From Sabellastarte sp. h YS-2021 (taxonomy: Eukaryota; Annelida; Polychaeta; Sabellida; Sabellidae), in the NCBI GenBank assembly GCA_964017235.1, contig OZ024935.1:8308001-8372000 (forward strand): DNA of 64,000 bases, read 5' to 3'. The notes beneath the pieces are model-generated. The model made no database searches and was not told the origin of the DNA. It saw nothing but the letters and a program-made list of their open reading frames with translations. Shown here piece after piece: positions 25,165 through 37,929 of the stretch (positions are counted from its first letter, which is position 1; each line of letters begins with the position of its first letter). Both the position numbers and the translations under genes were made by a program.

Positions 25165-26060
25165 TTGGTGACTATAGTCTGTCAGGTTAACACTACGTTT
25201 ACACTTTATGGCATTGAAAATGTGCGGTTATCCACTGTGATTACCAGGCAGTGGTTACTATATAGTATGGATACCATCCTGGTTGCTATTACTAGAAACA
25301 GTGCCATGAGAACATCTACACATGACATAGAACTTAGGGTAGTCCACTTACCTGGGAGCAAAAATATCATAGCAGATAATTTCTCTTGTTTGGCTTTAGG
25401 CTCTCAATATAGAAATAACCTTTTAGGTATTATCCATCATCGGCAGATTGGTGATGAGGTTTAGATTGGTGTATTTAACTTTCAGGTGGCTCCCTCAGTT
25501 TCCTGGCTAAATCTACTGCAAGGTCATACACCGCCATTGTTCCAAACATTTTTGGCCTTTGCTGTTTTGCTAGTTTTGACATTTCCAGCTAATACTCCCA
25601 GTTTCTCATGCTTCTGGGGTTCCTGGCTTTTAACAAAGTTTATCATTGTAGCATTTCTAGTCACATCTCAGCGATTAAAACCCAGATTGGCTTGTTTGGC
25701 TTGGGTATGGAAACTTTGATGACCAAAAGATCAAATAGTTCACAAAAGCAGTTGCTAGACATGCTCTCTTGAACATCAAGCACAATGGGATTATTGATAT
25801 TCCTATACCAAAAAGCATGAATGAAAAATTTGAGTATACGGTTATTGTGATCAAAGCTGCTATCCTCATTTCATTTTTCACTGTTTATTTTCATTTTCAT
25901 GTTCTTTTCCACACGTTCCAGTGTTGGGGTGCCACCTTTGCTTTTAACTCTGATGTACCTCTTCAGAGCATCCAAAGGCACGGCATCTGGACGTTGGAGT
26001 GTGTACGGTCATAGCTCTCACTTTTAATCATCTACTACAACAGTAGCCTACTCATGCTGG
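25165..26060 (+). mobile_element. DIRS-like retroelement fragment (RNase H then tyrosine recombinase)
   Basis: At 25310-25400 the frame reads 'ELRVVHLPGSKNIIADNFS', the end of a retroelement RNase H domain. After frameshifts, 25600-25720 resembles the recombinase N-terminal domain (FLAFNK ... SHISAIKTQIGLFGL in an alternative frame), and 25930-26010 reads 'GATFAFNSDVPLQSIQRHG', typical of the C-terminal helix of DIRS/Ngaro-type tyrosine recombinases. RNase H followed by a tyrosine recombinase is the DIRS order. No termini visible; frames are broken, so inactive. The left limit of duplication unit B falls inside it. Confidence 0.7.
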
Positions 26061-26525
26061 GGTTTGGGGGAGTTTACAACTGTTTCCACTACTACCTTTA
26101 CCTGTATTAACACTTAACTGAATTAGGGTTTGAAACTTCGACCTCAGCCCTGGTATTAAAGTTTCGATTAACTAGTCCTTGAACCAACTACCTTGGCTCT
26201 ATACTGTGGCCATATTAATTGGGCCTTTTATGTATTTAATCTAGCTTCACTGTACTAGTGTTTTATAACATTTTTTATAGCATGACATTTTCTTTATAAA
26301 CACAATAGCTATTTTTTTTAAACTTAATGTTTTAAACTACATATGCCATGATTCCATGAAAACACTTCAACCAAGTAACATAAATTTCGATGTTTCATCC
26401 AAACAGCAACTTGAAAAATCTGTATGGTTTTCTTTCTGATCCCCCCCTTGGTTTGAACCTGGTTTTTCCCATTTGTTTCAACCCATATCAACCAGACTTC
26501 GTCTGTTTTATTCAACCCCATTTCA

Positions 26526-26759
26526 GGGGCCTCAGTGGTGCAGTTGTAACACACTCGCCTCATATCTCTGAGGTCAGCAGTTAAAATCCCAGACCTTATG
26601 TGGGGAAGTTGGTAATTGCTTACTGATGGTTGGCAGTTTACAGTACAGAACCTTGACCAACTGTATGTACTTGTTTGCTCTGCCAACAAAACTACTAGTC
26701 GTGATATGACCTGTACAGTGTTGAAAGCGATGTAAAACCCCAATTAAATAAATAAGCTT
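26526..26759 (+). mobile_element. tRNA-derived SINE (family 1), unit B, plus orientation
   Basis: tRNA-like head at 26526 ('ggggcctcagtggtgcagtt'), TAAA-type tail near 26745-26756. Target duplication CATTTCA at 26519-26525 and 26760-26766. Unit A carries one CATTTCA (about 12750) without the insert. Confidence 0.92.
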
Positions 26760-26769
26760 CATTTCAAAC

Positions 26770-28650
26770 GTTAGATTCAACCTGTCGTACAAGTTGCATG
26801 CCCGCTGGGCTATATCTCATGGAACTCTGCAGAGTGTTTAGGTATCTCATCCATGATTCGCGCAGCGATGGTGACTAATGCCATGATAAGCAGTCAACTG
26901 AACTACTATACTCCTTGTTCTGTCACTAAACAAAGGTAAATATTGGCAGACTTTATGGAGTTCTGAATGCCTTATGCTACATCTGGTGTAGGCTGCACAG
27001 GTTCAGCTATATTACACTCTTCTTCAATACGCTAAATTGGCTACCAGTTGAGCATCAACATGCAGTTTCTATGCAACCTTCTCACATACAAAACAATCAA
27101 TTTGAAGCAACCTCTCTATCATTTCTCATCTAGCTTCATATCCAAACAGTGAAATAGATACACCGACAGTGAAAGGTTTTCCAATGTTAATCAATCCGCT
27201 TACAGGTGATTGCATTCCAGAGAAACAGCACTCCTGAAAATCCAAGATGATATTGCTGCTTCAATGGACTCAGGTAAATGCTGTTGCACTCACATTGCTG
27301 GATCTCTCAGCGGCATTAGATACTATCGACCATGACATTCATTTTAATTGCTTCAGGGATTGGTTTGGGGTTGATGGGATTGAGTTGAGGTGGATTAAAT
27401 CCTATCTTAAACTAGGTAATAGCTTCTAAGATGCCTTCTCCCTCCCATATGGAGTGCCCCAGGGCTCTGTCCTGGGTCCCCTCCTTTTCACCCTTTACAC
27501 TACCCCTCTTTCCATTTTCAATGTCACCCACCATCTATATGCAGATGACACCCAGATATATCTAGCACTTGACCATAGGAACTTTGATTCCAGTTTTGCT
27601 GAGCTCATTGAGTGTCTCACCTGTGTTCAAAAGTGGATGGATGGTGTGAAACTTAAACTCAACTCGTAGAAAACTGAATTCATTATCATTGGTGATAGAC
27701 AAGCCAGAGCATCCCTCATCAATAAATTTCCTACCCAACTTCTTGGTAATTCTATCTCCCCTACCGATACAGTCAAGAACCTAGGTGTTACTTTTGATTC
27801 GAGAAACACCTTTAGCAGCCACATAACCAAGATATGCCATGCTTGCTACTATCACCTAAAGGACCTCAGACGCATCCACAAATTCCTCAGTGTGGACACT
27901 GCAGCCTTGCTTGCAAATTCAATGATCAGTAGTCGACTTGACTACTGCAGCTCCCTGCTCTGTGGCGTGGCTATGTGTGGCATGGCTAAACTCCAAAATA
28001 TTCCAAATGCCCTTTGCAGAATTGTTTTAGACTAGATAGAACTAGTCATGTCACTCCCTTTCTTAAAAACTACACTGGCTCCCTATTACATACCGCCTCT
28101 TGTTTAAATACAATCTAGTTACATTCAAGGCTATCAAATTTTCTCAACCCACATACTTATTATCCTTGACCAAAGCCATTTGTCTAACTCATGGAAAACA
28201 ACTTTCTCTTTCCTATGTTTTCACAAAAAGGCCATTGGTAGGCAAAGTTTTGCTGTGGCTTCCCCCGCTGGGTGGAGCGGGCTACCACGGTTGGTACGAT
28301 CGCGGCATGTGATGACAGGTTTCAGAAGCAAGCTAAGGACCTATTTGTTCAGACTAGCTTATCCTCCACCATAGTACATCTCCCTGGCGGGCACTAATTT
28401 TGATTCTTGACCTGATGTTGCATCAATTTTGCGCAATATAAATGTTTCTAATGTTTCTATTCTAGCATAGTGGCCTTGCACGACATAGCAGCAGGCAGAA
28501 CTGAACACAAATGGGGATGGGCAGTGGCTGTTCCTACTGAACGAACAAACCCCCTCAAGCTATCACTACCCAGGCTAGTGCACTGGGTTTAGACAACAGG
28601 TGAAGACTTACCTATTTTATCCCTGCCATAGTTTTCCTCCTAATCATGTG
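26770..28650 (+). mobile_element. old LINE ORF2 fragment split by a younger LINE
   Basis: The parts 26770-27135 and 28450-28650 together align with 12770-13270 of unit A. Broken frames match a CR1/L2-type C-terminal region. The break occurs inside the word that reads 'tttagcatagtgg' in unit A and 'tctagcatagtgg' here. Confidence 0.65.
27140..28449 (+). mobile_element. CR1/L2-like LINE, 5'-truncated, inactive
   Basis: Reverse-transcriptase blocks are readable: 'LLDLSAALDTIDHD' (27298-27340), 'WIKSYLK', '[15 protein letters not shown]' (27457-27500), the catalytic box '[11 protein letters not shown]' (27538-27570), then 'NLGVTFDS' and 'SMISSRLDYCSSLLCG'. Stop codons at 27427 and 27667 and later frameshifts show it is dead. 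The 3' end has the 'gcgcaatataaatg' box and a 9-bp 'aatgtttct' repeat, as in CR1/L2 tails. It is absent from unit A, so it inserted after the duplication. Confidence 0.85.
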
Positions 28651-29781
28651 ATAACAAGGACAGGACTCTTGCAGATTGAAAGAGGGACATTGGCACTTAG
28701 AATACTTCAGCACTTTATAAATATTTATTTATGATTAGTCTTATATATGAACGATAAATATGAATTTTGCATAATAAACCACGAAAGGGACTAATGTATT
28801 TTGTTTCATAGAGGTTCATAATTATTGGGACAGAAAGTAATCACAATGACTGGGTCATTGAACAAATAGTCCCTCATTCACCTTTGTCATTGTGTGTTTG
28901 CATTCAAATCATACTTACAGATTACATTTTCTTGTTCACAATATAAATTTGGAATATGAGATGTCAAGTGGATCACAATGAACATGTGGTATCAGGTTTA
29001 TTCTTGGTACGTCTGACTGACCAGATTCTAACCAGTCAATTTTGACAACCTATGGGTTAAAGGAGATGCTGCAATATGTGTGTTTTAAATGAACTTTTAT
29101 GGTAGAGTCTTTGAACATGTACTTACTGTATACATATATTTTCTATTTACAGTGGATGAGATAATAAATAAAAAACACTATGTTATATTTATATTTCACT
29201 GGACTAACACACATATAATTTCTTTTTAATTTATACAGTATTTATTTGTAACATTTTGATATATATCTTCCTTATTTAATTCCACCAATGATATTACGTG
29301 TAGTACCACCTTTATGTATGTTCCTTCCAAAGCAATTTCTAACAGAGTGTGTGAAAAATAATTTCATCCTCCTCCCCTATTTTTGCCATTTATCACAAAC
29401 TACTTTCTACTCCCTTGGCAAGGCTTTTTTCTTCTTCTTCTTTAAGTATGTATATCTGGAATGTTATATTACTTTCTTGACCTTGTAAATGTACTTTAAA
29501 ACAGAACCTGTTATTTAATACATTGTAAGAAGGTATATCTATGTAACATTAATCATAAACATGAGGCCTTACTCCTAAACATACAAGACACATGATTATG
29601 ACCTATGAATTTACAAAAGCTTAAGCTAAAGGAAATATAACAAAAAAGATTAAACAGTTGTTATAATGATGGCATCTGGGTGTTTATACATATCCATGGT
29701 GTTAAACTTGCACTGCTTGTCATAATTTATATCAGATTAAAAATTACCCTTTCAATGTAAATATTGTAATGTTTGTTTCAG

Positions 29782-32700
29782 TTATTCAAATTTGATTCTG
29801 TCTTTTAAATCACCATGATTCTCCATCTTCTTTTCATAAATTTGATCAAACTCTTCATTTTGTTTCACTGAGAAATGTGTCTTCCAGCTGTCTATTTTAC
29901 CTGAAATGAATACATAGCAAACACCCATGTCCTCATTACAGCTTTTATCTATTTATGACTAACATGTATATGATTAACTTAGTCACTCAAATAATTTAAG
30001 TTTGTATATGTTGTTACTTTGTAAAAATGTTTGAAAAGGCAAACTTTCAGGTTTGAGTACTTACTTAATGTAGATATTTTTCTGTAATATAGATTGTTCT
30101 GAGACAAGTCTTTAAATGTAAAGTTACTCTTTGATCAGATAAATGTGTTTTGTCTAAATATGAACTATTTGGGTATTTTTTCATAGATCCTGTGAATTTG
30201 ACTGAATATAATTAATTTAACTTGATATACAAATTGTTTTTATTGCATGTTTGATTGCATGAAGGACACAGTTAAATCTACATTTAAATTAAAGACAAGC
30301 TTAGTGTCCATATGATAAAGGTGATTAGAATCTTTATCTTTCCAATCATTGAATAGCAAATTTCACTTTCCATCTTTCACTTTACATTTCATTTTCTACC
30401 TACCTTTCCACACAAACCCAGCATTCTCCTCCTTCCAATACCCCTTTAAATTGGGATCCTTTCTCTGTTGCTCAACTATTTTCATATTCTCAAAGCTTGT
30501 TAACCTGACCACTTCCTCAAGGAATTCTTTGTTGTGATTACAACCAAGGAAAGATGAAATCTGCTGTATACTTTGCAGAGGATTCTGTAACATAGCCATT
30601 CGATGTTTCAAAGCCATGGTTAATAGAAAAGCTTATTTTTCACAGGAGTGGACTAATATGGGTCTTCATGAAAGACAGGTTAAAATACAGGAAATGTATA
30701 ACACATTCTGTGGCTTCCATTCTTCTTCTGTGAGAAAGCAATGAAACTGCAAATGACTTGGGAATCTGTACCGGGTAGATAATTTATTCAAATAATTATA
30801 TTTTCAAGTAATTTTAAAACATGTAATGACAATTTTTGACAATCTATTGTACTTCAAAGAGATATTTCCTCACCCAAAATGTCTAAGTTGTACAATCATT
30901 TGAGTTTGTCCCATCAGTTATATAAGCTTACCTTTACCAAGTCTTCAAAGAAAACAAACAGCACATTTGGCTTCTTCTTCAACATGGACCAGTATTCAGT
31001 AACATGGTCAAACCACGTACCTATGCAGGTTACTTAGATGGACGCACAATGAAAAAACATTCATAATTATATTGTTTATATGGTGCCCATATAAATTTTA
31101 TATTCATTTTCATTACTTGAGGCACTTATCAGAAAATATTATGGGTTGGGGACGGACCATTTTACATGGCATGGTAAGATGTTGGTGCTTTCTTGTAATC
31201 AGGTGCAGTTTAAACATAAAGCAATTTGGCACTTATCTTGTACCATATAACTTTGCATGAACTATGTCTTCTTAAAATGAGCGACAAAATGTAACTTTTT
31301 AATTTTACCTAATTAAGTTTTATGTCAAATTCAATATCATATTTAAAGATGATTTCTGATTAACACATAACTAGCACATAGATTACTAAAGTATAGGATG
31401 CTTGGTTTCTGTTTTATTGCTTACTAGGACTGATTAGTGATTTATCCTAAATTTCTGTAATTAATTTTTAAGAGGTTACAGTAAATATTATGATATATCT
31501 ATGCAAAGTTTATTTATTTATTTATTTGGGGTTTTATGTCACTTTCAACACTGTACAGGTCATATCACGATGGGTAGTTGGAAGGGCAGAGGAAACCAGT
31601 ACATACAGTTCGTTAGGGTTCTGTACTGTAAACTGCCGACCAACGGCAAGCAACTACCAGCTTTCCCACTTGAGTCCGTGCTGGGAATCGAACCCCGATC
31701 CCCAGAGGTGGGAGGCGAGAGTCTTACCACTCTGCCACCGTGGCCCCCTATGCAAAGTTGAGATTCAGTTTTTAGATCAGTAATCAGATGTTATTACAAA
31801 TTATCGAAATTTTCTATATAACTGTGTAAATTATCTTAAGAAGTTTATATTGTGATTAGAAGTATGAAATGACAACTCCTGTATGGACTCCTGTGTCCGA
31901 AAAAGAATTTATGTTACAAAACACACACTATAAATGATATAAAACTGCTTAAGGGCTTGACATGTGTGGACTTACATGGTTCTTCAAGAAAAACTGGTAA
32001 AAATCCAGTAAAGGTAGAATCATATTCTATAGCTTTCATTCTACTTCTCTGAGAAAAAAATGAGACTGCAACTGACTTGGGATTCCGCACCAGGTAGATA
32101 ATTTTTTGCTACAAAATTTTCAGATGAGCATATTTTTAGTAAGTTCACGAAATATAATGACAATTTATTGAGTTTTGGAAGCTCTATTACCTCAGTGAAT
32201 CAGTCAAAGTTCTGAGATCATTTGAAGTACATTATATTTGCTAGAAAAGGTCAAGCAAAACCATCTTTAAACTTCGTGACATACCATCATTTTATATCAG
32301 CTTTACAAATTACAATCTATGATATGTTAGCGCTGTCAGCTTTATGTGATAAATATATACCTTTCCAAGTACATCGTTTGGCATCAAGTCAAATTTTAGA
32401 TGTGTAGGAAAGACCATTGGAACTGCCTCATTTTCTGTTCTTTCAAATGTTTTCTTCATCTCAATAGCTGTTTGACTCAAAGACACTTTTGCAGGTTGAA
32501 GTTTGCCGCTGGTTAATATGCTAAGAATCTCATAAGTCCAGTTTGTACCTTCACAGGAAATAAATTTGTACATCATATTACTGGTCTTGCATGTTTTTCT
32601 GGAAACTGATCTTGTTTCTTTAGTCACCACATTTTGTTTAATTTTAAGGTATTCATATTCCAGTAGTTATCATTAAGTGGCATAGAATTAAGACTACATC

Positions 32701-34300
32701 TGATAGACATTTGCGTTAAATACATACTTTTGTGTTCATATTGACCCTCAGAAACTTTATTTATGACTTAAATCAATCAATTCAAATCTTTTTGGTGTTT
32801 ATTAACCACAATTCAAGAAAAAATTGCGTAATAATAATGCTAACAGTAGTGCAAAATTGAAATATATCCTCCAACATACTGTAGTCTAAAAAGGGGAAAG
32901 TCCAAAACCAAGAAGAGGTTATAATCAAGCAAACAAGAACCACAAGAGGAGGGTCTTGAGTTGGCTCCTGTAACCTGAGAGGGTTTGCTATGATCGTAGT
33001 GGCAACCTGTTCCATTCCACCGGTACAGCTGCAGGAAAATCATGCCTACCTATTGCCTTTGTGTGATGGACTAAGGAAAGCCTTTATCACAAGTGAGAAT
33101 GCTACACTTGAATAAAGATGACCATTAGAGAGGTTTGAAGAAACCAATAGCCTTAAAAGGTTATATTTAAAAAGGATATATTATGAAATGGGAAGCTTTT
33201 GGAGTTTTTCTAGATAGGCTGTGACATGATCTCGTGCTATTCAGTCTGCAAAAACTGTGACCGAGTCTTGATTGAGATTTGATACTTAGAAAATTTTGAA
33301 TATGCTGCAAATCCCTGAGATAATAGAACAGTCACAGAAAAGTTTAGCTATATAATTATTAAATATGTTTTCCAAATCAAAGGTGACACTTAGATTCTTT
33401 AATTCCTATGAAGGAGAAATAATAAACCTTTGGAGGAATAACAAGGGTATTTTAGCATACATAGCTCTCTGGTATGTTTGTCATCAATGATGACAATAAT
33501 GTATCTAGTATCTGGGTTAGTTTGTAATTTGACATGATTCATTCACTTTTGAACAGAATTAAAACACTCAGCTAGGCAATGCTGAATATGTCGTTTCATC
33601 ATTAGCATACACAAGGTGTTTGACATTAACCCTTAAAATGGCCTGGCTGAGGGGACTGGTATAGAGAGTGAAAAGGTGGGGCCCAAAACAGAATTTTTGG
33701 GGACACCAAAGAGTAGAACAAAAGCCTCAGAAACATGAAAAAAAAACTGTCTCCTGGTTAATTTTTTGTTTCCAGTATGTAAGATATTAATGAACACAGT
33801 ACCATCGACACCAAAACCAGTGTTTCAGACAATCATATAAAACTAAGTGATCTGTGATGGAGTAAACCAACAACAGCGTTACAAACTTAAAAAAATATAT
33901 ATATATATATATTTAAGTAGACATAAAAGTTGGAAATTCACAGCTGTGAAAATAATTTCTTTTGCATAAGATTTGCATGCTGATGTATCAAACATATATT
34001 ACGTGTCAAACATTGTTTTTAATTTAAGCACTGAATGTAATCTTACTAAACAGTAGCACACAATTATGTATTAAACTTGTTCAAGCTACCTGATTTCGGA
34101 TGGCTAATTAACCAAACATCAGAAGTTCTAGACTCCATAAGATGTAAACTTTCCAAAACGAAAGCTGCATCAGTGAAGAATGGTGCATAGTTAATGATTT
34201 TTCCTTTGTAAACAGTTTGTTGTATAAGATAAGTGTTTCCTTCTCCATCTTTCTTGTAGACCTTTCCAAGATCTTGGGTGACAGACATTTTCTTTGACAT
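29782..34300 (-). CDS. cytosolic sulfotransferase (copy 2, complete)
   Basis: Predicted to transfer a sulfonate group from PAPS to a small acceptor in the cytosol; the acceptor cannot be told from sequence. Six exons: 34090-34300, 32361-32548, 31976-32108, 30931-31032, 30404-30584 and 29782-29900. Intron phases are 1, 0, 1, 0, 1 and the frame stays open for 310 codons plus stop, close to the usual ~290-300. Visible Sulfotransfer_1 parts: HPKSG/TNW (5'-phosphosulfate loop, residues ~66-74), VFPTH (catalytic His, ~115), YLVRNPKSVAVSFF (3'-phosphate site, ~140), GTWFDHV (~182), LFVFFEDL (~204) and KGKIDSWKTHFSVKQNE near the end. In the last the family's usual R-K-G-x-x-G-D-W-K is altered to W-K-G-K-I-D-S-W-K. 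Start chosen at the first ATG of MSKKMS, shared with copy 1; a second ATG follows four codons later. The exon 4 boundary may be one base off. Confidence 0.93.
30665..30786 (-). pseudogene. decayed extra exon 3 inside intron 4 of SULT copy 2
   Basis: The minus strand reads IIYPVQIPKSFAVSLLSHRR..., a degraded duplicate of exon 3 located between exons 4 and 5. The motif arginine is lost and the tail diverges. The same misplaced remnant exists in copy 1 (15900-15978), so this internal exon duplication predates the segmental duplication. Confidence 0.75.
31511..31748 (-). mobile_element. tRNA-derived SINE (family 1), unit B, minus orientation
   Basis: Minus-strand head 'GGGGGCCACGGTGGCAGAGT' at 31748, B-box 'GGGTTCGATTCCC', tail of AAATA repeats at 31511-31528. 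Target duplication TATGCAAAGTT at 31500-31510 and 31749-31759. The matching stretch of unit A (near 16635) is uninterrupted. It sits in the intron between exons 3 and 4 of SULT copy 2. Confidence 0.93.
31976..32108 (-). CDS. sulfotransferase copy 2, exon 3 (PAPS 3'-phosphate site)
   Basis: Acceptor 'ttttgtag' then CAA AAA ATT ATC; donor CAT|gtaagt. 133 nt, phase 0 in and phase 1 out, joining exon 2 (..GK) and exon 4 (L-T-C-I-G-T-W). It encodes IIYLVRNPKSVAVSFF, the family's R-N-x-K-[DS]-x-x-V-S segment; serine replaces the usual aspartate. This is the exon missing from copy 1. It is too short and split by frame choice to stand out on its own. Confidence 0.88.
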
Positions 34301-37300
34301 GCGGCAGTTGTAAATGAAGAAGCCCTATCTGTACAGTATCAATATATTTCATTTATATCATGATAATAAAATCAAAATTGGTTACATTGCTGTTACTTCA
34401 GTTGTGTCAAAATGTTTTACTCTGCTTTTTCTCAAATAGAACAATGTGTACTTTGCATTCATAAGTGTCATAATTGTTAGCTGACACTAATTTCAACAGA
34501 TAAAGTTTATCAGTTTATAAAATACTGCAGCAAAGTACGTGTGATTGGTGTAATATATAATTCAATTGTACATAAACTGGTCAAACTACACTTTTCAATG
34601 GCTCAGCATTCAGTAATCACCTTCTTATCAGGTGGTTCATGTAGTATTCACATTGACACAGTTTTGAACACAGTGTTGAAAACACATGCTACTACTCTAC
34701 TCCAGATCCAAAGATAAAGCATTATCAGTCACGATGTAAAGATGTGTTCTGTGTTTCATTTGCTTTGAATTTATACAATATTAGTGTAACCTATAGATTA
34801 GAATGTCCATTTGGTTTACATATTTAACACAAATTTACTATTTAACACCTTTTTTTACCAATGAACATTGAGTGCACCTGCAATGTTATTGATATCAGGT
34901 TAAATTATTTAAATTGAACACAACTTTAATAACTGTGTACTTTTTTACACTAATGAATCCTCACATTCTCATGTTTGACTTTTAACCTGTTGTAAAAAAA
35001 TATATTTGGTTGTGGAAAATGTCACAAATAATATCCTGTAGAATTTGTGTAGATGAATCACTGAAAGTGAATAGAATAGATTTGGACATAATTACATAAA
35101 CATTCTGACCAAATAATATTTTGATTCACATCAATTTTATACATGCAAATTTCACTGAAAAAAGTATCCCATTTTTACATCAAAAGATTTTTTACCATTT
35201 TCTGTTATTCCAAATTGTTCTACTTTGTATGTTCATTGGATTTACCTTAGAGCAAGGCTCAGAAAGATATCAAAGGAAGAAAGTAATCCAAATATAGTTA
35301 TTTATATCACACCGTAGAGGTCCTGAGTGTCCTAGTGCTTAGCAAGTTGGGTAATCATCCCTGTGTGGGTCTGGCTCAAACAATGACAACTGCTGTGGAC
35401 CTGTTTCATTCCTGGTAGTTGAACTGGAAAAAACTCCTGTAAAATCTTTACTTTAATTCTGATAACATACTCTGCAATGCAATGTAAAAGAAAAAGTGTC
35501 AAGTTGTCTGAATGTGTTAATGTTATTGTGATTTACAAGCTTCAAGAATGTCTCAAAAAGCATCACCACCTGCAGTGCTAAGAGGCCTCAGATGTTTCAC
35601 TATAAAGCATCTCATCCATCTTGCTTTTCTTAGAGAGGCTAAAGGCAGTGTGTAAGGCTTATACCTTATTAGATGAAAGAGATCATGCAAATAAAGCCAG
35701 AAAATGTTAAATTCCATTAGATTTTTTTACTGAGGGAGAAGGTTGAATTGATAATTGGCTGTCCAAAGTGTGCTTCAGCAGAGAAAGGAAAATCCATGGG
35801 ATTGGAGTGTATCCATTATCAGATGAAAATGTATCATCAGTTACCCATGATTGTTGTGCAGGCGTAAGATCCAAACCCAGACAAAAATGTTGTTTCTGTA
35901 AAATGTGTCATGGAAAATGTGAATGGATCTGATCCACATATAGATCGTATTGTTTATCAGAAATATTACTCATTATTACTAAGGTTCATTCTTTTGTGCA
36001 TGAAGGTGAAGTTGTTTCCTTTTATTCTTCTGAAAGCTCAGCGTGTTTTCAATTTTTCAACTTTCTTCTGTTTTTGTGGCCTGTCCCAATTTCATCCCAC
36101 CAACAGCCAACCCAACATCTATGACTTTTTAAAATAACTAATAATCCTCAAAAACATCCAACCACTACATCTCCAATTTTGCCTAGAATATTATTGATGT
36201 TATAAAGGGAGTTCTGTGTCTTCACATGTGATGATAGGCAAATTTACTATTCCAGCAGAGGACTGTCCCTGGGTACATTATCCATAAGTTGTGTTTGACC
36301 AATGTACCAGGGAATCATTTTGTTCGTCCTTGCACCCTTTAGTAAGGAAAAGTTTTACTAAGTTTTCCAACTTATCCCTTTGGTGACACCCTGGATTACC
36401 AACCTAGAACCTCCATTGCCTATCTCGTTTTATCTATTCTTTTGTTAGCTTAGACCACTTGTGTGAAGAATATTGTGCATACGAAACTGCAGATAAGATT
36501 AAATGATTATATTTATTATATGCAATTTACGGCACTGATTTCATGTGGAAATAATTCTATCATTCATTAAATAGTTCATTAATAAGATATTATAAAATAT
36601 TTATTGAAAAAAAGAAGAAACAGAAAAAAATTCAGAATAGATTAGAATTGTTTATAACAGCATTAGGCATAAAATAACATATTATTACACAGTTGGTGTT
36701 TATCTTCCTAACACATAGGATCATAAAAACAAAAATCCTAATGAATTTCATATAAAATACATATAAAATTTCTTTCGAAGGGCTGTCACAGTTTGTTCTT
36801 GGATGTCTCATGCCTTTACAAACACAGAGATCTGTCCTTTCCAGTATGTGTAATATTATTGATGTAGTAAATAAAAATTTAACAGTTTCCAGTCATAAAC
36901 ATCAAATTAATGTTTGAAGGTAAGATAACACTCTAACAGGAATAAACGATCTTTACTGCTGGTCAGCCAGTGAATTTCATCACCCAGTGAATTTGTCACT
37001 TGCCATTTAAACCCTCAAGACCAGCAAAGAACAAATGTAACCACGGCTTGCAATATAAACATATCACTCAGCGACGAAAATTAATTATAGAAAAATTTGA
37101 CGATTGTTGAAAAATGCAGGTGAGGACATTTACTGGGTGATAAAATTCACTGACTGAGCAGTAGTTGCTGGCGTTTTGCATATAATCTTTTTGAATGTTA
37201 AATTAAATATGTGAAAATGTTTACTTGAGCATCACATTTGACATAGGAATGCCTGAATATAAATGTTTTTTTGTCACCTTGATTTTAGGCCTTCAATGAT

Positions 37301-37395
37301 ATTGTTATATATAAAACAGAATTAAGAATAGCCTTCAACACTAAAAGCTAAAAAATCCCCAAAATATTATACAAGATTAGAAACTCACAAACTTG
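34301..37395. other. spacer upstream of SULT copy 2, no gene recognised
   Basis: Partly homologous to 19654-21640. At 33893-33912 there is a short AT repeat inside intron 1, and near 35640-36130 some broken frames with cysteine-rich words but no assignable domain. The promoter of SULT copy 2 should lie just above 34300, but I see no convincing element. Confidence 0.45.
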
Positions 37396-37929
37396 AACAC
37401 AATCACTCATCATTGTTGAATGTGAAATACTTTTACATCACAATAATTATAATGGAATATTTTTCTTTTTCAAAAATTAACAAATGTTATAAATTCTTAT
37501 ACCCATGTTCCACTATAATGAGTTTGCCTAGAAACTGCCTTGGTTGTGCAATCCCAAGTACAAATTTTTATGGTCATACGACTAACCTTTTCAGGATTCA
37601 ACATTTAGTCCATCCGGAATGCTAACACCTGCATTCTGGAACCCCCATCCCCTTCACATAAGAACCTGTCGCTTCAGTAACATCTTGTAGGTTTTCCAAG
37701 TTTTCAGCAGGGTTTTGTTTTTGACCCAAAGTCTGCTTATAGCATGAAGAGGTGGCAGCACACTTTTATACAGCAGATAAAACAAGAGCCCTCTGACAGC
37801 ACATACCTTCGCCAAGGTGTGGATGGCTTTTCAAAAAACTGCTCAATAATAAGTAAATGGGAATAAGATTTGGATATATTATGTTTCCAGGCAGTGATTC
37901 AGCTCACCCTAAAATTTAATGGGACCTAA

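Noticed and set aside
31680-31748. tRNA gene
   Set aside because: A and B boxes are present, but they belong to a SINE head with a tail and target duplication; no full cloverleaf. The same applies at 7400, 42000 and 59920.
31490-31783. Plus-strand frames of 86-97 codons
   Set aside because: Translation of the SINE at 31511-31748; the same peptide words appear at 15236 and, inverted, at 26324.
35640-36140. Cysteine-containing broken frames (75-codon frame at 35910-36137)
   Set aside because: No frame stays open long enough and no zinc-binding spacing is convincing; unit A gives no clear counterpart to compare.
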